From NCBI GenBank assembly GCA_902478935.1, contig CABSMV010000040.1, forward strand, positions 1 through 15,086: a stretch of 15,086 nt of DNA, written 5' to 3'. This DNA is from an uncultured Collinsella sp. GTDB taxonomy: Bacteria > Actinomycetota > Coriobacteriia > Coriobacteriales > Coriobacteriaceae. Below, one piece after another: positions 5,972 through 12,651 of this stretch. The translations under genes were made by a program, and so were the position numbers. Position 1 is the first letter of the stretch; the number at the start of each line of letters is the position of its first letter. The notes under the pieces were generated by a model. That model saw nothing but the letters and a program-made list of their open reading frames with translations, searched no databases and was not told the DNA's origin.

Positions 5972-7879
5972 ATGGAACAGATTATCTTGAACATACTCGA
6001 GGCTCTGCGTCGCGACGAGACCGTGGACGACAAGGCGCTCGTCAAACTGATACATGCCGAGGCGCGCCGTGAGGGCGCCGACAAACGCGATTTGGCCAAG
6101 CGCCGTCTGCTGCCGTTCTACCAGCGGGTTAAACGCGAGGAGCCGGCTCGGTGGGCTGCGTGGAATGTCGATTCCGATCTGGAACGTCAACTGCTGCAGG
6201 CGCTGCGTATGAAGCCGCGCCGCACGGCTTCGGGCGTGGCGACCATTACCGTCATCACCAAGCCGCTGCCGTGCTCGGGCGATTGTCTGTTTTGCCCCAA
6301 CGATCTGCGCATGCCCAAAAGCTATCTGCACGCCGAGCCGGCGTGCGCCCGTGCGGAGCAAAATTGCTTTGACCCGTATCTGCAGGTGAGCGCTCGTCTG
6401 ACCGCGCTTTCGCAGATGGGGCATGCAACCGACAAGATCGAGCTTATCGTTCTTGGTGGTACCTGGAGCGACTATCCACAAGGGTATCAGGCATGGTTTA
6501 TGTCGGAGCTCTTCCGTGCACTCAATGATGATGCGGTGGCGGGCGTGGCGGCCAACCCCATGTTGGCGCGTCCGGGCATCAGCCGTGCCGAGGCGGGGCG
6601 TCTGCTCGATGACGCTCCCGCCGATGCCCTGCCGCCGGTGGTAGTAGAGCGCCGCGAGCGCTATCGGGCCGCCGGCATTGCGACAGACGAGGCTGAGCTT
6701 GCTGCCGGCGTTGCCGACGAGCAGGAGCGTGTGGATGCTGCCGTGGGTGGCTATAACCGCGCGGTGCGTCGTCTGTACGGCCCTGGTACGCCGTGGGGCG
6801 AAGTTGCCGAGTGGCAAACGACAACGATGGAAGAGCTCGAGCGCCAGCAGCGTATCAACGAGACGGCGAAGCATCGTGTGGTGGGGCTCGTTATCGAGAC
6901 GCGCCCCGATGCCGTAACGCCGCAGGCCCTCACGCTCATCCGCCGCCTGGGCTGCACCAAGATTCAGATGGGTATCCAGAGTCTCGACCAGCACCTGCTC
7001 GATATCAACGAGCGTCGCATTTCGGTGGCTCAGATCGAGCGGGCGTTTTCGCTTGCACGATTGTTTGGCTTTAAGATCCATGCGCATTTTATGCTTAATC
7101 TGCTGGGCGCTACGCCCGAGGGGGACAAGCGCGACTACGAGCGCTTTATGACCGAAGGGGCCTTTATGCCCGACGAGGTCAAGGTCTACCCGTGTGCGCT
7201 CATCGAGGGCTCGCGTCTGGTGGGCTGCTATGAGCGTGGCGAGTGGCGCCCCTATACCGAGGATGAGCTGCTCGATGTGCTGGCCGATGACATCGTGGTG
7301 ACGCCGGCGTTCTGCCGCATCAGCCGCATGATTCGCGACTTTAGCTCCGACGATATCATGGTGGGCAACAAGAAGCCCAACCTGCGTCAGCTCGTTGAGA
7401 ACCGCCTGGCGGCTTGTGGGGAAGGCGCGACGGTGCGCGAGATTCGCTATCGCGAGATCAGCACGGCGGGTGCCGACTTGCATGAGCTGACCCTTGACGA
7501 GGAAGTGGCGTACGAGACGCCGGTGACGCGCGAGCGTTTTTTGCAGTGGATGACGCCGCAGGGCAAAATCGCGGGCTTTTTGCGGTTGTCGCTGCCCGAC
7601 CATTCGTTTGTTGCCGCGCATGCGGATGAGTTGCCGACGACGCCGGACGAGGCGATGATTCGCGAGGTGCACGTGTATGGCATGGCGGCGCGCGTGGGGG
7701 ATCAAGGCCAGGCGGCGCAGCATCACGGGTTGGGGCGTTTGCTCGTTGAGCGTGCGTGCGAGATTGCCCGGGATGCGGGTTATGCGCGCATCAACGTGAT
7801 TAGCGCGATCGGTACGCGCGAGTACTATCGCCATCTTGGATTTTATGACCATGGCCTTTATCTGCAAAAGGAGCTCTAG
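5972..7879 (+). CDS. elp3: tRNA uridine-34 carboxymethyl synthase, Elp3 (radical SAM / GNAT)
   Basis: Elp3 uses a radical SAM iron-sulfur cluster and acetyl-CoA to put a carboxymethyl group on C5 of wobble uridine in tRNA. This 635-residue protein has both halves. The radical SAM cluster motif CSGDCLFC gives Cys101, Cys105 and Cys108 (CX3CX2C). LGGTWSDYP (161-169), IETRPD (308-313), GCTKIQMGIQS (327-337) and VKVYPCALIEGSRL (403-416) match Elp3 landmarks. The C-terminal acetyltransferase domain shows REVHVYG (564-570), the acetyl-CoA loop QHHGLGRLL (583-591) and GTREYYRHLGF (614-624). Bacterial Elp3 is sporadic and lacks the other Elongator subunits. The ATG at 5972 has no Shine-Dalgarno, and TACAAT lies just upstream, so the mRNA may be leaderless. 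The stop abuts the ATG of the next gene. A Trm9-like methyltransferase lies upstream on the other strand. The identification is firm; the actual tRNA product in this organism is inference. Confidence 0.93.
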   Translation: MEQIILNILEALRRDETVDDKALVKLIHAEARREGADKRDLAKRRLLPFYQRVKREEPARWAAWNVDSDLERQLLQALRMKPRRTASGVATITVITKPLPCSGDCLFCPNDLRMPKSYLHAEPACARAEQNCFDPYLQVSARLTALSQMGHATDKIELIVLGGTWSDYPQGYQAWFMSELFRALNDDAVAGVAANPMLARPGISRAEAGRLLDDAPADALPPVVVERRERYRAAGIATDEAELAAGVADEQERVDAAVGGYNRAVRRLYGPGTPWGEVAEWQTTTMEELERQQRINETAKHRVVGLVIETRPDAVTPQALTLIRRLGCTKIQMGIQSLDQHLLDINERRISVAQIERAFSLARLFGFKIHAHFMLNLLGATPEGDKRDYERFMTEGAFMPDEVKVYPCALIEGSRLVGCYERGEWRPYTEDELLDVLADDIVVTPAFCRISRMIRDFSSDDIMVGNKKPNLRQLVENRLAACGEGATVREIRYREISTAGADLHELTLDEEVAYETPVTRERFLQWMTPQGKIAGFLRLSLPDHSFVAAHADELPTTPDEAMIREVHVYGMAARVGDQGQAAQHHGLGRLLVERACEIARDAGYARINVISAIGTREYYRHLGFYDHGLYLQKEL

Positions 7880-8758
7880 ATGAACAAGCCGAGTGTTTCT
7901 GCCGGCGTCGTTGCCGGCGTTGCTCTGGGAGCCGCGGCGCTTGGTGCGGCCGCCGTCGCTGTTCGTGCTGCCTGTCTGCAGGTTGCGCGAACCCGCAATG
8001 GGTTGGCGCGTGTGAAACGCGTGCACGATGAGGGCGGCGATGAGATTCGCGTGCTCGTGCAGGGCGGCGTCTACCAAAGCGCAAGTTACGTTGGCGAGCG
8101 TTGGGCAGAGCCCGTCTTTGCGTACTATCGTGCGTTTGACGACGTGTTTGAGTCCGAGGATGCGATGCGCGACGCTTATGGTCACGGCATCGACCGTATG
8201 CTTATGCTGGGTGGCGGTGGGTTTGCCTATCCCAAGTTCGCGCTGATGTCGCACGAGAGCTTGCGCATGGACGTCATTGAGTACGATGCCGAGGTTACGC
8301 GCCTGGCGTGCCGCTGGTTCTACCTAGACGAGCTGGAGCGCGCGGCGGGCGATCGCCTGCGGGTGATAACCGCTGAGGCTCGCTCGTATTTGGGTGTGAC
8401 GAGCGTGGGCCATCGTCGCTACGACGTGGTCGTGAGCGATTGCTTTGGCGGTGCCGAGCCCGTGCGCGGGCTGGCGACCGTTGAGGCGCTGCGCCTGGTG
8501 CGGGGCAGCCTGAACCCCGGGGGTATCTACGTGGCCAATATCGTGAGCGCAAACGAGGGGAGCGATGTGACGTTCCTGCGCGACTGTGCCGCCACGGCGC
8601 TTGAGGTGTTCGACCATGCTTGGGTGGTCCCCTGTGGCGATGCAGAGTTCGGCGGCGAGGAGAATTATCTGCTCATCGCCAGCGACGGCGACTACGCCTT
8701 TGCCGAAGCTGTACCCTTCGACACCGACTTCCTCGGCACCATCCTTCACGACAAGTAA
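7880..8758 (+). CDS. spermidine-synthase-like Rossmann-fold protein
   Basis: The protein has 292 residues. Its ATG directly follows the elp3 stop and has AAAGGAG (7867-7873) 6 nt upstream, so the two genes are one operon. Residues about 5-32 are hydrophobic and Ala/Gly/Val-rich: a membrane anchor or signal. The rest resembles the polyamine aminopropyltransferase fold. There is a nucleotide loop LMLGGGGFAYPK (108-119), VIEYDAEV (132-139), YDVVVSDCFGG (181-191) and NPGG (212-215). True spermidine synthases have GGGDG in the first loop and an Asp pair in the later motif (D-S-x-D-P). Here the first Asp is Gly and the second Asp is absent. It may therefore be a SAM-binding or methyltransferase-like relative, not a working aminopropyltransferase. 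Similar stand-alone proteins are often annotated simply as spermidine synthase-like. The role beside elp3 is unknown. Confidence 0.75.
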   Translation: MNKPSVSAGVVAGVALGAAALGAAAVAVRAACLQVARTRNGLARVKRVHDEGGDEIRVLVQGGVYQSASYVGERWAEPVFAYYRAFDDVFESEDAMRDAYGHGIDRMLMLGGGGFAYPKFALMSHESLRMDVIEYDAEVTRLACRWFYLDELERAAGDRLRVITAEARSYLGVTSVGHRRYDVVVSDCFGGAEPVRGLATVEALRLVRGSLNPGGIYVANIVSANEGSDVTFLRDCAATALEVFDHAWVVPCGDAEFGGEENYLLIASDGDYAFAEAVPFDTDFLGTILHDK

Positions 8759-8785
8759 GTCTCCCCGTCCCAAAAAGGACTGGCC

Positions 8786-11230
8786 TTAGGCGTGGTCGCG
8801 CCAGCTGAGGACGCGCTGTTTCATAACCTCGATGTCGAGCACGCCTTCGGCGAAGCCTTTGCGCACGAGCTCCTCGGGAACGTACTCGTCGTAGCGATTA
8901 AAATAAGGCACCTCGCCGGGATAGACGAGCTCGGTGGGATCGAAGTCCTTTTCGGCCTCGGCTGCGAGTACCTCAAAGAACGTCTCCTCGTCGGCCTTCA
9001 TCTTAAACTGCATAAAGTACGGGCGTGAAGGGTCGAGTCCGCGAAGGCCCAGCTCCGCGGCACATTTAATCTTGAGCATACGTTCGAGCGCCAGAAAGGC
9101 GTAGCTGCCCAACCAGGGGAAAAGCACCCAGGTGTCGCCACCCAGGTTGATGAGCGGCTTAGTTCCCGCACCCGAAATCTCGGCCGTATGGCGAGCCTGC
9201 GCTAAGCGGGCCCGTGCGTTACCCATGAGGTACGGATATGTCGCGTGCTCGTTGAGCGCCTTGCGCATGCGCTCGAGTACGTGTGTATTGATGTCGCCGG
9301 GGCAGTCGCCAAAGTAGGCCGGCACCCGGCCCTTGACCTGCGTGGCAAAGACAGTGTGGCGCTTCCAGTCCACTTCCTCGACAATCCAGCAATGGCCTGC
9401 GATGGCGATGCGCTCACCGGGCGGTGGGGGATTGACGATTGTGCCCAGCTCGGCCGACTCGCTGCGGACGGTGAACTCCTCGTTTTCCTGGAACACGGCG
9501 TAGAACTTAAAGTTGTTAATGATGCGTTCGCCCGCGAGGCCCACAATGAGCCCACCGCCCTCGGTGACCTGGATATGGTCGATCTTGATGAGATGGCGCA
9601 GCAGCACGCGATAGTCATCGGCCGAGACGTGATGGAAATAACTGAGCGTGAGCACGCGCTGGGCAAGTTCGGCCGGCGTGAGCTCTCCGGTACTGGCAAG
9701 CGTCGACATGGTCTGGTGGTAGAGCAGACTGTAGGGGAGTCGATCGAGCTCGGGCGGCTCGACCCATTTTTCCTCGCGATAGAGTTGTACGAGCGCGATG
9801 CCTTGCAGGAGCTTCCACGGAATGGTCTCGGGCATCATCGTGCGCGGCTCGGGCTCTTCCTCGCGCATGACAAACCACATCTCGGGCGGAAGATCGCGGC
9901 GTCCCGTGCGGCCCATTCGCTGCAAAAAGGAGCTGACGGTAAATGGCGCATCGATCTGAAACGCACGCTCCAGGCGGCCGATATCGATACCGAGCTCCAG
10001 CGTAGAGGTGGTGACGGTCGTTTGTGCCTGTTCCTCGTCGCGCATGAGCTCTTCTGCCGTCTCGCGTAGCGATGCCGAAAGATTACCATGGTGGATGAGA
10101 AAGCGGTCGGGCTCGTGTCGGCTCTCGCAGTAGCTGCGCAGCATGGAGCATACGGCCTCTGCCTCTTCGCGCGAGTTGGCAAAGACCAGGCACTTGCGGC
10201 CGCGGGTGTGTTCGAAGATATAGCCCATGCCGGGGTCGGCGTTGTCTGGTGCTGTGTCGGTGGGGTTGAGAAGCGCCTGCTCGGTCGCTCGTGGGATGTC
10301 GACTTCGCCCTCGGGGGCCGAGGAAGTTTGGCGGTCCTTGGGAGCGGCCTTGCCCCGTGCCCGCTCACGACGTTGACGGCGCTCCTCTTGTGTGAGCTGT
10401 CCGCTGTGACGCATGTCTTGGGCGCCGGCGGGCAGTGCCGCGGATGCCGCCGCCTCGATGCGCTCGCACGCAAGCACTTCGGCTTCCTGCGGACCTGTGC
10501 CCATGAATCCCCGCTGCTGCGCCTGGGGGCCCGAGTTGTAGAAGTGCTCCATGGAGATACGCCATACGCGGCGCGGTTCTTCAAAGCGGGGGATAACGCA
10601 GTCGCGCCCCGTTCCCTGTGAGAGAAAGGCGCCCGTGCGCTCGGGGTCGCCGATTGTGGCCGAAAGGCCAATGCGGCGAGGCTGCACGCCGGCCATGCGC
10701 GAGAGTCGCTCGATAAGGCAGAGCGTCTGTCCGCCACGGTCGCCGCGCATGAGCGAGTGGACCTCATCGATGACCACGTAGCGCAGGTCGCAAAACATGC
10801 GCGGAATCGCCATGTGCTTATGGATTAAGAGCGCCTCGAGTGACTCGGGCGTAATCTGCAAGATGCCGCTCGGTTTTTTGATGAGCTTAGCCCTGTGCGA
10901 CTGCGAGACATCGCCATGCCAGTGCCAGACAGGGATATCGGCCTCTTCGCAGAGGTCGTTGAGGCGGACGAACTGATCATTGATGAGCGCTTTGAGGGGG
11001 CCGATGTAGAGGGCGCCCACGCTCGCGGGCGGGTTCTCCCAAAACTCGGTCAGGATGGGAAAGAAGGCTGCCTCGGTTTTGCCGGAAGCCGTGGATGCCG
11101 TCAAGAGCACATTATCTTGTGTGTTAAAGATGGCATCAGCTGCTGCAACCTGGATAGAGCGTAGACTCTCCCAATCGTGGGAGTAGATGAAGTCTTGGAT
11201 AAACGGAGCATATCGGTCAAAGGCGTTCAC
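8786..11230 (-). CDS. SF2 DEAD/DEAH helicase, Lhr/BrxHI-like, third gene of a TerB-BrxD module
   Basis: The GTG at 11230 is preferred because GAGGGGAGG (11235-11243) precedes it, giving 814 residues; a TTG 42 bp earlier lacks support. RecA domain 1 has Walker A ASTASGKT (about 45-52), DEVH (155-158) and GLSATIG (188-194). RecA domain 2 has TTSTLELGIDIG (407-418) and QRMGRTGRR (437-445). Between them is a 90-residue polar, partly basic linker (about 250-340, with RRQRRERARGK inside). A long C-terminal region (about 470-814) follows, as in Lhr-type helicases. The partner ATPase resembles BrxD, and BrxD commonly pairs with the helicase BrxHI in type 2 and type 6 BREX, so this is probably a BrxHI relative. 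It should move on DNA or RNA using ATP. It ends 27 bp from the convergent spermidine-synthase-like gene. A hairpin separates it from the ATPase gene. The helicase call is certain; the BrxHI link rests on context and style. Confidence 0.85.
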   Translation of the reverse strand: MNAFDRYAPFIQDFIYSHDWESLRSIQVAAADAIFNTQDNVLLTASTASGKTEAAFFPILTEFWENPPASVGALYIGPLKALINDQFVRLNDLCEEADIPVWHWHGDVSQSHRAKLIKKPSGILQITPESLEALLIHKHMAIPRMFCDLRYVVIDEVHSLMRGDRGGQTLCLIERLSRMAGVQPRRIGLSATIGDPERTGAFLSQGTGRDCVIPRFEEPRRVWRISMEHFYNSGPQAQQRGFMGTGPQEAEVLACERIEAAASAALPAGAQDMRHSGQLTQEERRQRRERARGKAAPKDRQTSSAPEGEVDIPRATEQALLNPTDTAPDNADPGMGYIFEHTRGRKCLVFANSREEAEAVCSMLRSYCESRHEPDRFLIHHGNLSASLRETAEELMRDEEQAQTTVTTSTLELGIDIGRLERAFQIDAPFTVSSFLQRMGRTGRRDLPPEMWFVMREEEPEPRTMMPETIPWKLLQGIALVQLYREEKWVEPPELDRLPYSLLYHQTMSTLASTGELTPAELAQRVLTLSYFHHVSADDYRVLLRHLIKIDHIQVTEGGGLIVGLAGERIINNFKFYAVFQENEEFTVRSESAELGTIVNPPPPGERIAIAGHCWIVEEVDWKRHTVFATQVKGRVPAYFGDCPGDINTHVLERMRKALNEHATYPYLMGNARARLAQARHTAEISGAGTKPLINLGGDTWVLFPWLGSYAFLALERMLKIKCAAELGLRGLDPSRPYFMQFKMKADEETFFEVLAAEAEKDFDPTELVYPGEVPYFNRYDEYVPEELVRKGFAEGVLDIEVMKQRVLSWRDHA

Positions 11231-11234
11231 GGGA

Positions 11235-11243
11235 CCTCCCCTC
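11235..11243 (-). promoter_or_regulatory. Shine-Dalgarno site that sets the helicase GTG start
   Basis: The minus strand reads GAGGGGAGG, ending 4 nt before the GTG at 11230. The spacing is slightly short but the pairing is good. No comparable site precedes the TTG at 11272. Confidence 0.6.
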
Positions 11244-11311
11244 AAATATGAACTTCTCAACGCGGCTGGCAATGGTTTGCTGCATTACTGCCTCAGCGTT
11301 TGCCCAGATAA

Positions 11312-11348
11312 AACCTGCCAAAATAAACCTGTCCCTTTTTGGCAGGTT
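11312..11348 (-). terminator. strong hairpin (terminator or attenuator) between ATPase and helicase genes
   Basis: A perfect 12-bp stem is formed by 11337-11348 and 11312-11323 (AACCTGCCAAAA on the plus strand) with a 13-base loop. On the minus strand it is followed by TTTTATC. The ATPase stop codon lies at the base of the stem. A second copy of AACCTG (plus strand 11326-11331) can also pair with 11343-11348, giving a shorter alternative hairpin followed by TTTATTTT. The whole lies in the 116-bp gap before the helicase gene and may reduce readthrough into it. Confidence 0.65.
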
Positions 11349-12651
11349 AGATGGTGAATTCGGCGAAGTTGCGGTCGCCGCCTGCGGTGCCGGCGTCGCC
11401 TGTTGCGGCCGCCGGCGCCAACGCGTCGCCGCCGACGCTTTGCAGCAGCTCGGCCACATTTGCATCGGGGTTCTGACACAGGATATCGAGCAGCTCGATA
11501 AAGTCACGGATGACCTCACGGGGCGTCAGGTGCGTATCGGCTCCCACGCGGCCGAACTCAATCTTGAGAAAGTCCACCAAGTCATTCTCGGTAAGCGTGG
11601 GCGTCCAGCCAAAGTATCCGGCATGGATCTGCATGAGTTTTTCGATCAGCACCAGCAACTCCTCGTAGGTGAGTGGCTGCAGGCGGATGATGGGCGCGAG
11701 CATGTCCTTAAGGTCCTCGCGTGCAAAGCGGCCTTGAGCGAGTCGGCTGCGCAGGGCCTCGTAGGAGAACACGCCGCGGCGGCGGTCTTCGATGGAGGTT
11801 GGCGTGCCGCCCATGATCATGCCCAGGTACTGCGCCTTGCCCTGGAGCGTGTCGTTGTACATGGTCAGGATCTTCTCGTAGTTGTATTGGCGTGTGATGG
11901 CGTTGGGAATCTTATACAGATTCACGAGCTCGTCGATGAGCACCAGCATGCCCTTGTAGCCGCTGCAGACCAAAAAGCGCGCAATGAGCTTAACGTAGTC
12001 GTACCAGTCGTCATCGCTGATGATGGTCGAGGAGCCCAGCTCGGCGCGTGCCTCACTCTTGGTGCGGTACTCGCCGCGAATCCATTTGGTCACGCGGCTC
12101 ATGGTCTCTTCGTCGCCCTCGGATACGGCCGCGCGGTAGCGGCGGAGCATACGGGCGAAGTCGAAGCCGTGGACCATTTCCTCGAGCGGGGCCAGTTGGG
12201 CATTGACGGCAGACTCATCGGCATCGGCACACGAGGCGACCCAGCGATCGAGGATTAGGTTGAGCGCACCGCCCTCGGGGCGCGTTTTAGTCGATATGTT
12301 GCGGATGAGCTCACGGTAGGTGGCAAGGCCCTGTCCCTGGCCGCCCTGCAGGCGGCGCTCAGGGGATAGGTCGGCATCGGCGACGACGAATCCCTCACCC
12401 ATGGCGTGCGTGCGGATGGTCTGGAGCAAAAAGCTCTTGCCGGCTCCGTAGCGACCGACCAGAAAGCGGAAGCTCGCGCCGCCGTCGGCGATGAGACTCA
12501 GGTCGGTGAGCAGGGCGCGGATCTCTACCTCGCGCCCTACGGTGATGTAGGGAAGGCCGATGCGCGGGACCACGCCGCCCTTGAGCGAGTTGAGAATGAC
12601 GGCGGCGACGCGCTTGGGCACACGGGGTGCTGCGGATGTGGTATCACTCAT
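11347..12651 (-). CDS. BrxD-like P-loop ATPase (DUF2791 / BREX ATP-binding domain)
   Basis: The protein has 434 residues. An N-terminal segment with SLKGGVVPRIGL and VGRE (22-41) leads into Walker A GRYGAGKS (66-73). Walker B is LVLIDEL (236-242), with a GGTP sensor-like loop (281-284). RRRGVFSYEALRSRL (290-304) carries candidate arginine-finger residues, and LTPREVIRDF (375-384) is a late conserved block. I recognise this order as the DUF2791 family that includes BrxD. BrxD accompanies the helicase BrxHI in type 2 and type 6 BREX. The last 35 residues are Ala/Gly-rich and probably flexible. Its start overlaps the end of the TerB-like gene by 8 bp, with GAGAGGAT about 10 nt upstream, so translation is coupled. 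It probably drives assembly or movement of a complex on nucleic acid together with its two neighbours. ATPase fold and family are well supported; the biological role is inferred. Confidence 0.85.
   Translation of the reverse strand: MSDTTSAAPRVPKRVAAVILNSLKGGVVPRIGLPYITVGREVEIRALLTDLSLIADGGASFRFLVGRYGAGKSFLLQTIRTHAMGEGFVVADADLSPERRLQGGQGQGLATYRELIRNISTKTRPEGGALNLILDRWVASCADADESAVNAQLAPLEEMVHGFDFARMLRRYRAAVSEGDEETMSRVTKWIRGEYRTKSEARAELGSSTIISDDDWYDYVKLIARFLVCSGYKGMLVLIDELVNLYKIPNAITRQYNYEKILTMYNDTLQGKAQYLGMIMGGTPTSIEDRRRGVFSYEALRSRLAQGRFAREDLKDMLAPIIRLQPLTYEELLVLIEKLMQIHAGYFGWTPTLTENDLVDFLKIEFGRVGADTHLTPREVIRDFIELLDILCQNPDANVAELLQSVGGDALAPAAATGDAGTAGGDRNFAEFTI

Noticed and set aside
5822..8254. 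810-residue open frame on the minus strand
   Set aside because: It is antisense to elp3 and overlaps two other real genes. It is His/Arg/Leu-rich with no domain, as expected for the mirror of a GC-rich gene.
8767..8780. Small hairpin between the convergent spermidine-synthase-like and helicase genes
   Set aside because: The stem is only 4 bp (GTCC/GGAC) around CAAAAA, with no following T-run on either strand, so it cannot be supported as a terminator.
11245..11272. Promoter-like TTGCCA-16-CATATT upstream of the helicase
   Set aside because: Transcription from it would begin inside the Shine-Dalgarno of the GTG start, leaving no usable ribosome site. It may still be chance sequence.
11248..12258. 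336-residue open frame on the plus strand
   Set aside because: It is antisense to the BrxD-like ATPase, whose Walker motifs and overlap with its neighbour establish the minus strand as coding.
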